Positions 55,641 through 64,000 of a DNA stretch of 64,000 nucleotides are shown here, one piece after another. Each line of letters starts with the position of its first letter. The stretch's first letter is position 1. Both the position numbers and the translations under genes were made by a program. The notes under the pieces are model-generated. The model was not told where the DNA came from. It saw only the letters and a list, made by a program, of their open reading frames with translations, and searched no databases. Origin of the DNA: CAMLFJ01 sp040902305 (GTDB taxonomy: Bacteria; Methylomirabilota; Methylomirabilia; Rokubacteriales; CSP1-6); contig JBBDXN010000106.1 in NCBI GenBank assembly GCA_040902305.1, positions 1-64,000 of the forward strand. Direction: 5' to 3'.

Positions 55641-55659
55641 TCACCCAAAGGAGGGGCGG

Positions 55660-56550
55660 ATGAAGTACGGCGTGGTACTTCCCATCTGGCAGCTCACGGT
55701 GGCGGAGGCGGAGTCGCTCGCGACGCGCGCGGAGGCGCTGGGGCTGGACGGCGTCTTCGTCCCCGACCACATCCTGGCCAAGCCCGCGACCACCCAACAC
55801 TACGGTGGCCACTGGCCGGACCCCTTCGCGCTCCTCGCCTATCTCGCGGGGCGCACGCAGCGCATCAGCCTGGGCGCGAGCGTCATCGTGCTCCCCTACC
55901 GCAACCCGCTGGTCGCGGCCAAGTCCGCGGCCACCGTGGACCAGGCTTCGGGCGGGCGCTTCATCTTCGGCGTCGGGGTGGGCTGGGACGAGGCCGAGTT
56001 CGTGGATCTGCGGCTGCCGTTCCGCGAGCGGGGGCAGCTCAGCGACGACTACATCCGCGCGATCAAGGCCGCGTTCGCCGCGGACATCCCGCAGTACAGC
56101 GGCAAGTACGTGAGCTTCGCGGGCGCCACCTTCTCCCCGCGCCCGGTCCAGCGGCCGCACCCGCCGATCTGGGTCGGCGGCTCGCCCGGCGCGGTCTCCG
56201 GCCCCGCGGTGCGGCGCTGCGCCGAGCTGGGCGACGCCTGGCATCCCCTCGCGCTCGGCCTCGACGATATCGAGAAGGGCTACGCGACGCTGCGCGATTT
56301 GGCCGGCCGCACCGGACGGCGCGACACGCTCGGCCTGTCCCCGCGCAACGTGCTCGATCTGACCGACGCGGCGAAGGGCGCGGGCCGCGCCGCCTTCCAG
56401 GGCTCGGTGGCCGAGGTGGCCGCCGACGTCAAGCGGGTGCAGGGCATGGGCGCCGCCTGGATGACCTTCGACCTGCCGCGCGACGGCATCCCCGCGATGA
56501 CGCGCGCGATGGAGCGGCTCGCGCGAGAGGTCAAGCCCGCGGCGGCGTGA
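55660..56550 (+). CDS. LLM-class F420-dependent oxidoreductase
   Basis: 296 residues. MKYGVVLPIWQLTVAEAESL, EALGLDGVFVPDHILA, RISLGASVIVLPYRNPLVAA and RFIFGVGVGWDEAEFVDLRL are luciferase-like monooxygenase motifs, with HPPIWVGGSPGA. Cofactor F420 or FMN; substrate unknown. AAAGGAGGGG before the ATG. Overlaps the GNAT gene by four bases. Confidence 0.88.
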   Translation: MKYGVVLPIWQLTVAEAESLATRAEALGLDGVFVPDHILAKPATTQHYGGHWPDPFALLAYLAGRTQRISLGASVIVLPYRNPLVAAKSAATVDQASGGRFIFGVGVGWDEAEFVDLRLPFRERGQLSDDYIRAIKAAFAADIPQYSGKYVSFAGATFSPRPVQRPHPPIWVGGSPGAVSGPAVRRCAELGDAWHPLALGLDDIEKGYATLRDLAGRTGRRDTLGLSPRNVLDLTDAAKGAGRAAFQGSVAEVAADVKRVQGMGAAWMTFDLPRDGIPAMTRAMERLAREVKPAAA

Positions 56551-57131
56551 CCCCGATCCGCGACGCGCGCCCCGCCGACCGCGCGGCCATCGAGGCGGTG
56601 ACCCTGGCCGCCTACGAGCAGTACGCCGGCGTGCTCCCGCCGCCGCTCTGGGCCATGTACCGCCAGAGCATCCGGGCGACGCTGGCCGACGTGCGGCCGG
56701 CAGCGCAGATCGTCGCCGAGGACGGCGGCGCGCTGGCCGGCACCGTGCTGCTCTTTCCCGCGGGCGCGGTCATGGGCAATCCGGGCGGCACGCGCATCAC
56801 GCTCGAGTGGCCGGAGGTGCGCCTTCTCGCGGTGGCGCCGTCGGCGCGGGGTCAGGGCGTGGGCCGGCGGCTCATGGAGGAGTGCATCCGGCGGGCGACG
56901 GCGGCCCGCGCGCCCATGCTGACGCTCCATACCGCGGACATCATGAGCGTGGCCATGCGGCTCTACGAGCGGATGGGATTCGAGCGGGCGGCGGAGCTGG
57001 ACATCTGGCCCGCGCCGGGAATCCTGGCGAAGGGCTACAAGATGCCCCTCACCACCGGGCCCCTCACCACCGGGCCCCTCACCACCGGGCCCCTCACCCT
57101 GCCCTCTCCCCAGAGGGGAGAGGGTGGATGA
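56547..57131 (+). CDS. GNAT acetyltransferase with repeat-derived C-terminus
   Basis: 194 residues from GTG. RDARPADRAAIEAVTLAAYE, VRLLAVAPSARGQGVGRRLM (acetyl-CoA pyrophosphate loop) and SVAMRLYERMGFERAAELDI complete a normal GNAT fold near residue 166. Then three repeats of PLTTG and the end LTLPSPQRGEGG are the dispersed palindrome read in frame. Substrate unknown. Confidence 0.85.
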   Translation: MTPIRDARPADRAAIEAVTLAAYEQYAGVLPPPLWAMYRQSIRATLADVRPAAQIVAEDGGALAGTVLLFPAGAVMGNPGGTRITLEWPEVRLLAVAPSARGQGVGRRLMEECIRRATAARAPMLTLHTADIMSVAMRLYERMGFERAAELDIWPAPGILAKGYKMPLTTGPLTTGPLTTGPLTLPSPQRGEGG

Positions 57132-57186
57132 AGAGGGTGGATCGGGAGAACCCTCGCCCCCGCAGGGGGAGAGGGCAGGGTGAGGG
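57045..57186. repeat. Dispersed palindromic repeat with 15-bp tandem entry
   Basis: Three copies of CCCCTCACCACCGGG lead to CCCTCACCCTGCCCTCTCC, GAGGGGAGAGGGTGG and, further right, GGGGGAGAGGGCAGGGTGAG. The first half is translated as the GNAT C-terminus. Confidence 0.85.
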
Positions 57187-57196
57187 GCCGGCTGGG

Positions 57197-58009
57197 CTAC
57201 CTCGGCCGGAGATTGCCGAAATCGTAGGGGGGTGGCGTCAGCAGGATCAGGCGGTCGACGCCGACGCGCTCTAGACGGGCGCGCTCGGCCGTGTCCGGGC
57301 GAAGCCAGCGCTCGCCCAAGCTGGCGAACACGCTCAGGCTGAAGCGCGCGGGATCGCCGCCCGCCGCGGCGTGGGCCTCGCGCGCCACCCGGGCCAAGTC
57401 GGCGAGGTTCGGATGCATGGCCTGGGTGTTGAAGCCGTCGCCGTGGCGCCCCGCGATGCCGGCCATCCGCGGGCCGAAGCCGGCGATGAGGATGGGCGGC
57501 GGCGGGTCCGGCCGCAGATAGCCCGACGGCCGATCGAGCCGGAACTGCGTACCCGAGAAGCTCGACGCATCGCCCGTCCAGAGCCGGCGGAGCACCTGCA
57601 CGGTCTCGGCGACGCGCTCGGCGCGCACGCGGTCCGACGCCACCTCCATCCCGAGCGCCTCCTGCTCGCGCGCGTAGGACATCGACCGCGTCGCGCCGGC
57701 GCCGAGGCCGAGCAGCAGGCGCCCGCCGGAGACCTGCTGGAGCGTGGCCGCCATGTTCGCGAGCAGGCCGGGATGCCGCAGACCGGTGTTGAGCACGAGG
57801 GGCCCCAGGGTGAGCCGGCGCGTGACCTCGGCGAGCGCGGTGAGCGTCGTCCACGCCTCGGGGACGCCGGCCTCCGCCCGCTCGTCGGGATCGCGCAGGT
57901 GATCCCACGTCCAGAGCCCGTCGAAGCCGGCTTCCTCGGCGGCGAGCGCGGCCGCGCGCATCTGGGCGTAGCGGGCGCCGACCGGGATCAGGAGGACGTC
58001 GATCTTCAT
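57197..58009 (-). CDS. LLM-class F420-dependent oxidoreductase, second copy
   Basis: 270 residues. MKIDVLLIPVGARYAQMRAA, EEAGFDGLWTWDHLRDPDER, LTLGPLVLNTGLRHPGLLAN and GRLLLGLGAGATRS are family motifs, then PPPPILIAGFGPRMAGIAGR. Convergent with the GNAT gene across a repeat copy. Distantly related to the 55660 gene, so not a recent duplication. Confidence 0.87.
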   Translation of the reverse strand: MKIDVLLIPVGARYAQMRAAALAAEEAGFDGLWTWDHLRDPDERAEAGVPEAWTTLTALAEVTRRLTLGPLVLNTGLRHPGLLANMAATLQQVSGGRLLLGLGAGATRSMSYAREQEALGMEVASDRVRAERVAETVQVLRRLWTGDASSFSGTQFRLDRPSGYLRPDPPPPILIAGFGPRMAGIAGRHGDGFNTQAMHPNLADLARVAREAHAAAGGDPARFSLSVFASLGERWLRPDTAERARLERVGVDRLILLTPPPYDFGNLRPR

Positions 58010-58021
58010 GCGGGCCTCCGA

Positions 58022-58082
58022 GCATGGGCCCCTCACCTCCGGGCCCCTCACCCTGCCCTCTCCCCAGAGGGGAGAGGGGTTT
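58022..58082. repeat. Dispersed palindromic repeat, copy
   Basis: GGGCCCCTCACCTCCGGGCC, then CCCTCACCCTGCCCTCTCC and GAGGGGAGAGGGG between the LLM gene and the EmrA-like gene. Confidence 0.85.
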
Positions 58083-58088
58083 CGAGGA

Positions 58089-59411
58089 TCAGCGGATGGA
58101 GATGATCGGGACGGCGGACATGCCCGGGACGAGGAGGTGCTGGGTGTTCTCGCCGGGCTCGAACACGAGCTTCACCGGCACGCGCTGCACCACCTTCACG
58201 AAATTGCCGGTGGCGTTCTCGGGCGGCAGCAGCGAGAACACCGCGCCGGAGCCGGCCTGGATCGAATCCACGCGCGCCTTGAAGATCTTGTCCGGGTAGG
58301 TGTCCACCGTCACGGTGGCGCGCTGACCCGGGCGCACGTGGGTCAGCTCGGTCTCCTTGTAGTTGGCCACCACCCAGACGTCGTCGAGGTCCACCACCGC
58401 GAGGAGCGCCTGCCCGGGCACCAGCACCTGCCCCACTTCCACCGTCTTCTTGCTCACGCGGCCGGCCATCGGCGACCGGATCGTGCAGTAGGCCAGGTTC
58501 AGCTCCGCCTGCTGCAGGTTGGCGAGGGCCTGCGCGAGCCGGCCCTGCCCTGCCTCCACCTGGGCCTGGCGCTGCCGCACCTGCTGGCGCTGGCTCCGCG
58601 CGTTCTCGAGCGAGGCGCGGCTCTCGTCCACCCGGCGCACCGACTGCGCGATGGCGGCCTGCTGGGTGCGCAGGGAGGCCTCGACCTGGGCGACCTCGCT
58701 GCGCGCCTGATCGAGCCGCTTGCGGGCCGCGTCGAGCGCGGCCTCCGCGGTCTTGAACGCGGCCTCCGCGTGATCCCACTCCTGCTGGGCCACGAGATGC
58801 GCCTTCACGAGCGCGGCCATGCGGTCGCGATCGCCGCGGCGAAGCTCGTACTCGGCCTGCGCCGAGCGCACCGCCGCGTCGGCCGCCGCCACCGCCGCCT
58901 GCTTGGCCAGGACCTGGCCGCGGCGCTCTTCCAGATCGTGGCGCGCCATCTCGGTGCCGTGCCGGGAGGCCCCGAGCGCGGCGTCGGCCTGCCGGACGAG
59001 GCTGCGGGTGGATTCATCGGTCAGCGGCACGCCGGCCAGCGCGGTCTCCAGATCGCCCTTCGCGCTCGCGACGGCGGCGCGCGCCTGCGCCACCGCCACC
59101 TCGAAGTCGCGCGGATCGAGGCGGGCCAGCACCTGGTCCGCCTTCACGTCCTGGTTGTCGCTGACGAGCACCTCGACGACGATGCCGGGAATGCGCGCGC
59201 TCATCGGCGCGATGTGGGCGGTGATGTAGGCGTCGTCCGTCGAGATGTGATGGCGCCAGTAGTACCAGAGATAGCCGCCGTAGGCCGCGGCCGCGAGAAC
59301 GCCCACGACGCAGGCCACGAGCAGGTAGCGGCGCCGCGGGGGCCCGTCCTGATAGGTCGAGAACCGAGCGCGCAGCCGCCCGGAGATTCCCTCCTGGTCC
59401 AGGTCGGTCAT
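58089..59411 (-). CDS. EmrA/HlyD-type membrane-fusion efflux protein
   Basis: 440 residues. Transmembrane anchor near residues 30-52 (RRYLLVACVVGVLAAAAYGG). Then biotinyl-lipoyl-like halves with HISTDDAYITAHIAPMSARI and YCTIRSPMAGRVSKKTVEVG, a long periplasmic coiled coil (residues 110-320, Ala/Gln/Arg-rich) and a beta-barrel with TYPDKIFKARVDSIQAGSGA. Links the inner-membrane transporter to an outer-membrane channel. Divergent from the EmrB-like gene. Confidence 0.9.
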   Translation of the reverse strand: MTDLDQEGISGRLRARFSTYQDGPPRRRYLLVACVVGVLAAAAYGGYLWYYWRHHISTDDAYITAHIAPMSARIPGIVVEVLVSDNQDVKADQVLARLDPRDFEVAVAQARAAVASAKGDLETALAGVPLTDESTRSLVRQADAALGASRHGTEMARHDLEERRGQVLAKQAAVAAADAAVRSAQAEYELRRGDRDRMAALVKAHLVAQQEWDHAEAAFKTAEAALDAARKRLDQARSEVAQVEASLRTQQAAIAQSVRRVDESRASLENARSQRQQVRQRQAQVEAGQGRLAQALANLQQAELNLAYCTIRSPMAGRVSKKTVEVGQVLVPGQALLAVVDLDDVWVVANYKETELTHVRPGQRATVTVDTYPDKIFKARVDSIQAGSGAVFSLLPPENATGNFVKVVQRVPVKLVFEPGENTQHLLVPGMSAVPIISIR

Positions 59412-59457
59412 TGGATTCGCGCTTATAATGGCGGGCAGCCCCGAACCCGTCAAGCGC

Positions 59458-61056
59458 ATGGCAGACGAGAACCCGCCCCCCGCTCCTCCCGACGCCGCGG
59501 CCGAGTGGAGGCCGCGCTCGAGCCCGGTCCTCATCGCGATCTCGGTAATGCTCGGCACCTTCATGGAGGTGCTCGACACCTCGGTGGCGAACGTGGCGCT
59601 GCCTCACATCGCGGGCAGCCTCTCCGCCACTCCCGAGCAGGCCACCTGGGTCCTCACGAGCTATCTCATCTCGAACGCGATCGTGCTCCCGGTCAGCGCG
59701 TGGCTCAGCGCGGTGTTCGGCCGTAAGCGGTTCCTGCTCACGTGCATCGGGATCTTCACGCTCGCCTCCGCCGCGTGCGGGGCCGCGACCAGCCTCGGCC
59801 TCCTGATCTTCGCGCGCGTGGTGCAGGGCATCGGCGGCGGCGCGCTCCAGCCGATCGCGCAGGCCATCCTGCTGGAGAGCTTCGCGCCGGCGCGGCGCGG
59901 CCGCGCGATGGCCGCCTACTCGATGGGCGTGATCGTGGCGCCGATCCTGGGCCCGACGCTCGGCGGCTGGATCACCGACAGCTATTCCTGGCGCTGGATC
60001 TTCTACATCAACCTGCCGGTCGGCTTCCTGGCCCTCGTGATGACGCAGACCTTCATCGAGGACCCGCCGTACCTGCAGCGCGCCGTCCTGCGCCGCATCG
60101 ACTACTGGGGCCTCGCCTTCATGGCGGTCTCGCTGGCCACCCTCCAGGTCGTGCTCGACAAGGGCCAGCAGGACGACTGGCTCGCCGCGGTGTGGATCCG
60201 CTGGGCCCTCACCCTCTCCGCCGCGGCGATGGTGGCCTTCGTCGTGCGCGAGCTGGTGACCGACGAGCCGATCGTCAACCTGCGCATCCTGGGCGACCGC
60301 AACTTCGCGATCGGCACCGTCCTGATCACCGCGATGGGCATCGTGCTCTACGCCACGACCGCCCTGCTCCCGCTCTTTCTCCAGACGCTGCTCGGCTACC
60401 CCGCGCTGGAGGCCGGGCTCGCGATCAGCCCGCGCGGTCTCGGCGCCCTGCTGGCCGCCATCGTGGCGGGGCGGCTCATCGGCATCGTGGACTCGCGCCT
60501 GTTGACCGCGGCCGGCTTCGGCCTGCTCGCGATGTCCGGGATCTGGATGAGCCGGCTCACCTTCGACGTGGCGTGGTCGAACATCGCGTCCGTGACCTTC
60601 CTGAACGGCCTCGCCAACCCCCTCATCTTCATCGCGCTCTCCACCATGTCCTTCGCGACCCTCCGGCGCGACCAGATGGGCGGCGCCACCGGCATCTACA
60701 ACCTGATGCGCAATCTGGGCGGCAGCTTCGGCATCTCGATGGCCACCACGCTCCTGTCCCGGCGGGCGCAGGTGCACCAGAACATCCTGGTCGCGAACAT
60801 GACGCCCTATGACCCGGTGTTCCAGCAGCGGCTGGACGCGCTCCGCCGGGTGCTGACTCCGAAGGTGGGGCCGACCGTGGCCGCGCAGCAGGCGCTCGGC
60901 ATCCTCTACAAGACGCTGGTGGCGCAGGCCACCCTGCTGGCCTTCGTGGACAACTTCCGGCTGATGACGGTGCTGGCGGCGTGCAGCATTCCGCTCGCGC
61001 TGCTCCTCAAGCGGGTGCGGGTGCGGCCCTCACCGGGGGCGCCCGGGGGGCATTGA
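59458..61056 (+). CDS. EmrB-type MFS multidrug transporter (DHA2)
   Basis: 532 residues, 14 transmembrane helices. MLGTFMEVLDTSVANVALPH, TWVLTSYLISNAIVLPVSAW and RKRFLLTCIGIFTLASAACG then RVVQGIGGGALQPIAQAILL are DHA2 motifs. The ATG at 59458 is preferred because TATAAT (59424-59429) would place transcription start near 59436; the ATG at 59428 overlaps that box. Proton-driven drug efflux with the EmrA-like partner. Confidence 0.9.
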   Translation: MADENPPPAPPDAAAEWRPRSSPVLIAISVMLGTFMEVLDTSVANVALPHIAGSLSATPEQATWVLTSYLISNAIVLPVSAWLSAVFGRKRFLLTCIGIFTLASAACGAATSLGLLIFARVVQGIGGGALQPIAQAILLESFAPARRGRAMAAYSMGVIVAPILGPTLGGWITDSYSWRWIFYINLPVGFLALVMTQTFIEDPPYLQRAVLRRIDYWGLAFMAVSLATLQVVLDKGQQDDWLAAVWIRWALTLSAAAMVAFVVRELVTDEPIVNLRILGDRNFAIGTVLITAMGIVLYATTALLPLFLQTLLGYPALEAGLAISPRGLGALLAAIVAGRLIGIVDSRLLTAAGFGLLAMSGIWMSRLTFDVAWSNIASVTFLNGLANPLIFIALSTMSFATLRRDQMGGATGIYNLMRNLGGSFGISMATTLLSRRAQVHQNILVANMTPYDPVFQQRLDALRRVLTPKVGPTVAAQQALGILYKTLVAQATLLAFVDNFRLMTVLAACSIPLALLLKRVRVRPSPGAPGGH

Positions 61057-61064
61057 GAAGAGAC

Positions 61065-61310
61065 CCACCCCTCACCCTGCCCTCTCCCCTGAGGGGAGAG
61101 GGTGGATCGAAGCCCTTCCCCCCAGGGTAGACGATGCCAGGATGGATCGAAGCCCTTCCTCCCAGGGTGGACGATGCCAGGATGGATCGAAGCCCTTCCC
61201 CCAGCGTGGACGATGCCAGGGTGGATCGAAGCCCTTCCCCCCAGGGTGGGCAGGGCAGGGTGGATCAGAGAACCCTCGCCCCCGAAGGGGGAGAGGGCAG
61301 GGTGAGGGGG
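61065..61310. repeat. Dispersed palindromic repeat expanded into four 39-bp tandem units
   Basis: Opens CCCTCACCCTGCCCTCTCC and closes GGGGGAGAGGGCAGGGTGAG. Inside, four units of about 39 bp run GGATGGATCGAAGCCCTTCC, CCCAGGGTGGACGATGCCA. Not coding on either strand as far as I see, and not CRISPR (no unique spacers). Confidence 0.85.
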
Positions 61311-61313
61311 CGG

Positions 61314-62144
61314 CTACTTGGGGGTCTCGAACTTGGAGAAGGTGGCGAGCGCGCTGAGCGATTGCACGCCCTCGCGGCGCTCGGTGCCCATGACCCAGGT
61401 CGGGAAGGACTTCACGCCGGCCTTCTCGCACAGATCGGGACGGCCGTTGACCCCGTCCTTCGCGCATTCCACGTAGGGCACGTCCTTGGCCGCGTCGCCG
61501 AAGAGCACCTTCTGGTCGGTGCAGTGCGGGCACCAGTAGGCGCCGTACATCACCGCGCCCTGCTCGCGCAGGTGCCGCGCCAGCGCGCCCTCGAAGCCGG
61601 CGCTGCCGACCGGCACCGCGAAGACGAAGGCGGCGCTGAGCGGCACCAGCACCGCCGCGGCCAGCGCGCCGGGCAGGAACGCCGCGAGCTTGCGCCGGCG
61701 GCCCGGCGCAACGGCGCGGCGCCGGAGCAGCACGACCAGGATGGCCACCGTGATCCCGGCCGAGGCGAGGCAATAGACGCAGGTGGCGTGGATGACGAAG
61801 ACCGAGAGCGCGGTGAGGTAGAGCGAGAAGCCGACGGCGCCCGCGGCCAGGTAGAACGCCCACGTCCAGCGCGACGCGGTGAGCCCGAGAGCGGCCAGCG
61901 TGACGACGGCCGCGTAGAGCAGCACGCCCCACAGCGCGGTCGGCACCCCCAGAAGCGTGCCGTAGCGGCTCGACTGCACGATGTCGCAGCCGCTGCCCGA
62001 CACGCAGAAGGCGGTGTTGCCGCCCATCCACTTGAGCCCGGTGAGATAGGCCGCGATCGCGAAGCCGGCGGCGGCCAGCCCGAGGACCAGGAAGTCGGGG
62101 CGCGCGGGGACCGCGGCGGCAACCTCGCGCTTTCGTGCGGCCAT
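61314..62144 (-). CDS. VKOR-thioredoxin fusion, disulfide-bond-forming membrane protein
   Basis: 276 residues. Four to five helices with the VKOR cysteines C47 and C53 (loop, FCVSGSGCDIVQSS) and the CxxC pair C122/C125 (ATCVYCLASAG), then a periplasmic thioredoxin-like domain with YWCPHC (C205/C208) and FPTWVMG. Re-oxidises disulfide-forming partners using quinone. This fusion is common in several bacterial phyla. ATG 62144 chosen by the N-terminal basic stretch MAARKREV. Confidence 0.9.
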   Translation of the reverse strand: MAARKREVAAAVPARPDFLVLGLAAAGFAIAAYLTGLKWMGGNTAFCVSGSGCDIVQSSRYGTLLGVPTALWGVLLYAAVVTLAALGLTASRWTWAFYLAAGAVGFSLYLTALSVFVIHATCVYCLASAGITVAILVVLLRRRAVAPGRRRKLAAFLPGALAAAVLVPLSAAFVFAVPVGSAGFEGALARHLREQGAVMYGAYWCPHCTDQKVLFGDAAKDVPYVECAKDGVNGRPDLCEKAGVKSFPTWVMGTERREGVQSLSALATFSKFETPK

Positions 62145-62258
62145 ACGGCCCCCACAGTACCACAGGGGTCCGCGGTCGCCCCGGTCGCGGCCCTGGTTGC
62201 GCCGGCCCACGCCGGGGCGCTACGCTAGCGGCACCCTAGCGCCCAGGAGGATCACCCA

Positions 62259-63437
62259 GTGTTCCCGCTCCCGCCCCTGACCGACGAGCAGCGCTCCGTG
62301 GTGGAGCGCGTGGCCGCGCTCTCGCGGGAGCGCTTCGCGTCGCGCGCGGCCCGCTACGACGCCGACTCCACCTTCCCCTACGAGAACTACGCGGACCTGC
62401 ACGCGGCCGGCCTGTTCGCCCTCACCGTCCCGCGCGAGTACGGCGGGGTGGGCGCCGACCCGGTGACCTACGTGCACGCCCTGCGCGAGATCGCGAAGGG
62501 CTGCTCGGCCACCGCGCTCACCTTCAACATGCACTCGACGGTGACCACCTTCCTGGCCGCGCTCGGCACCGCGGAGCAGAAGCGCCGCTTCTTCGGCGAG
62601 ATCGTCGGCCGCGGGGCCCGCGTCGCCTCCATCACCAGCGAGCCCGAGCAGAGCTTTCGCGACAAGTTCGTGCTCAACACCGTGTTTCACCCGACGGACG
62701 GCGGCGGCTACCGGGTGGCGGGGGTCAAGCAGTTCTGCTCCCTCGGCGACGCGGCCGACTACTTCTTCGTCACCGGCATCCAGGCGGGCAAGACCAGCGC
62801 GCGCGACGGAGTGGTCTCGGCGATGATCCCGAGCCGAGACGCGGGCGTGAAGATCGAGGGCACCTGGAACGCCACCGGCATGCGCGGCACCATCAGCCAC
62901 ACCATCCGGTACGACTGCGCGGTGGACCCGGCCAACGTGGTGGGCCGGCCCGGCGAGTACCTCACGATCGACCTGCAGGGCTTCGCGCTCGGCTACGCCG
63001 CGGTCTACCTGGGCATCGGCGAGGCCGCCTTCGAGTACATGACGGAGTACGCGCGCACCAAGGTCCAGCGGCCCTCCACCGAGCCCATGAGCCATCACCC
63101 GCTGGTTCAACGGACGGTCGCGGAGGTGGGCACCCAGATCCGCGCGGCCCGGCTGCTCCTGCACGAGGCCGCCTGCGTGAAGATGGCGGGCGACCGCGAG
63201 GCCACCATGCTCGTGGTCAACCAGGCCAAGACCTACGCGGCCGACGTGGGGCTGATGGCCACCGAGCGGGCCCTGCGCCTGGCGGGCGGGCGCGGCATCC
63301 TCAAGGAGCTGCCGCTCGAGCGCTGGCACCGAGACTCGCTCGCGGGCCCGGTGATGCCGCCCTCCAACGACCGCTGCCTCGAGACCGCGGGCAAGCTGCT
63401 GTGCGGGCTGCGCGCGGCCACGCTCGAGTTCCAGTGA
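62259..63437 (+). CDS. Acyl-CoA dehydrogenase family protein
   Basis: 392 residues from GTG. LHAAGLFALTVPREYGGVGA, RVASITSEPEQSFRDKFVLN, GVKQFCSLGDAADYFFVTG and a C-terminal RALRLAGGRGILKELPLERW then DSLAGPVMPPSNDRCL are flavoprotein dehydrogenase motifs. The usual catalytic Glu near the C-terminus is not obvious, so it may act on an unusual substrate or as a monooxygenase-like member. AGGAGGATC before the start. Confidence 0.87.
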   Translation: MFPLPPLTDEQRSVVERVAALSRERFASRAARYDADSTFPYENYADLHAAGLFALTVPREYGGVGADPVTYVHALREIAKGCSATALTFNMHSTVTTFLAALGTAEQKRRFFGEIVGRGARVASITSEPEQSFRDKFVLNTVFHPTDGGGYRVAGVKQFCSLGDAADYFFVTGIQAGKTSARDGVVSAMIPSRDAGVKIEGTWNATGMRGTISHTIRYDCAVDPANVVGRPGEYLTIDLQGFALGYAAVYLGIGEAAFEYMTEYARTKVQRPSTEPMSHHPLVQRTVAEVGTQIRAARLLLHEAACVKMAGDREATMLVVNQAKTYAADVGLMATERALRLAGGRGILKELPLERWHRDSLAGPVMPPSNDRCLETAGKLLCGLRAATLEFQ

Positions 63438-63450
63438 GGCCTCGTTGACC

Positions 63451-63971
63451 ATGCGACTCGACGTCCTCCGGCGCGAGCTGGCGCAAGGCGCGGAGACCAT
63501 CCAGGGGCTCGTGGCCGGCGTGTCGCCGGCCGNNNNNNNNNNGAGGCCCGCGTGCGGCCCCAGCCGGACGCCTGGTCCCTCGCGGAAGTGGTCGGCCACC
63601 TCCTCGACGAGGAGCGCGAGGACTTCCGCCCGCGCCTCGACCTCGTCCTGCACCGGCCGCACGAGACGTGGGCGCCCATCGATCCCGCGGCCTGGGTCAC
63701 CGCGCGCGGCTACAACGACCGCGAGGTCGCGGCGACCCTGAGCGACTTCCTCACCGAGCGCGAGCGCTCGCTGGCCTGGCTCGCAGGCCTCGCCGCCCCC
63801 GAGTGGAGCCGCGAGTACCAGGCCTCCTTCGGCCCCATCACCGCGGGCGACCTGGCCGCGTCGTGGGCCGCGCACGACCTGCTGCACACCCGCCAGCTCC
63901 TCGAGCTGCGCCGCGCCCGGCTGCTCGCCCTCACCGCGCCGCACCGCACCCAGTACGCGGGTGACTGGTAG
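63451..63971 (+). CDS. DinB-like four-helix protein interrupted by a 10-N assembly gap
   Basis: ATG 63451 gives MRLDVLRRELAQGAETIQGL then a run of N at 63533-63542, after which RPQPDAWSLAEVVGHLLDEE, AAWVTARGYNDREVAATLSD and LAASWAAHDLLHTRQLLELR continue in a different phase. The gap length is arbitrary, so no real frameshift is implied. His residues in VVGHLL and AAHDLLHTRQ fit the DinB metal triad. Confidence 0.7.
63533..63542. other. Assembly gap (10 N)
   Basis: Ten consecutive N inside the DinB-like gene mark a scaffold join of unknown real length. Confidence 0.99.
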
Positions 63972-64000
63972 AGAGCCGCTCGTCCTCCTGGGCGCCGGCG

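Noticed and set aside
63533..63542. Frameshift in the DinB-like gene
   Set aside because: The phase change coincides with a run of N of arbitrary length, so it is an assembly gap.
1..64000. tRNA, rRNA, tmRNA or riboswitch genes
   Set aside because: None could be recognised by eye on either strand. A covariance-model search would be needed to exclude small RNAs.

Overview
The window reads as a scaffold from a metagenome-assembled genome of an uncultured, very GC-rich bacterium. Most of it is roughly 70% GC by eye and there is a run of ten N at 63533-63542. The gene mix (LigD/Ku end joining, F420-type LLM oxidoreductases, branched-chain amino-acid-type ABC transporter, amidase, VKOR-thioredoxin fusion, many small secreted or hypothetical proteins) and the dispersed palindrome CCCTCACCCTGCCCTCTCC recall soil lineages such as Rokubacteria/Methylomirabilota. 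That assignment is an impression, not a demonstrated placement.

Left chromosomal region (1-12.6 kb): a 5'-truncated TonB-dependent receptor, a DUF3830 protein, a Sel1-repeat protein, a VOC protein and two small proteins. Next comes a regulatory locus: an ECF sigma factor overlapping, by ATGA, a single protein that fuses an anti-sigma-type zinc motif, an O6-alkylguanine-DNA alkyltransferase domain and an Ada-type four-cysteine zinc domain. Two matching promoter-like motifs (GTTTCAC-N17-GTCTCA) lie upstream of the sigma gene and of the next operon. Then follow an orphan Cache sensor, an OsmC-family gene whose conserved second cysteine is an in-frame TGA followed by a perfect hairpin (candidate selenoprotein), an alcohol dehydrogenase, an M28 peptidase, an enolase-superfamily enzyme and a SUI1-like factor.

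Integrated element (about 12.6-28.0 kb): lower GC, almost all genes on the minus strand and many overlapping by 4 bases. It carries a large serine recombinase, two related HNH nucleases, a divergent HTH regulator with three copies of a 12-bp operator-like repeat, a lipoprotein cargo gene, a bS21-like ribosomal protein, an adenine methyltransferase, a scaffold-like protein, a primase/helicase-type replication protein followed by iteron-like repeats, and a possible sigma-like protein. No portal, major capsid, large terminase or tail genes are visible, so it looks like a phage satellite, a decayed prophage or another integrative element.

Right chromosomal region (28.1-64 kb): SpoU methyltransferase, DUF72, LigD divergent from Ku, Ku overlapping a MerR-TPR protein, an amidase, ketopantoate-reductase-like and Gfo/Idh enzymes, a TPP enzyme, a SET protein, a membrane-protein cluster, a Liv-type ABC transporter without the second ATPase, two LLM oxidoreductases, an EmrAB-like pump, VKOR-Trx, an acyl-CoA dehydrogenase and a DinB protein split by the assembly gap. 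Between 50.3 and 55.6 kb lies an accessory stretch of small genes with attC-like hairpins, an IS flanked by a 17-bp duplication, and several gene remnants. The dispersed palindrome has entered coding sequence: it forms an in-frame 13-residue tandem repeat inside LigD and the C-termini of LigD and of a GNAT protein.
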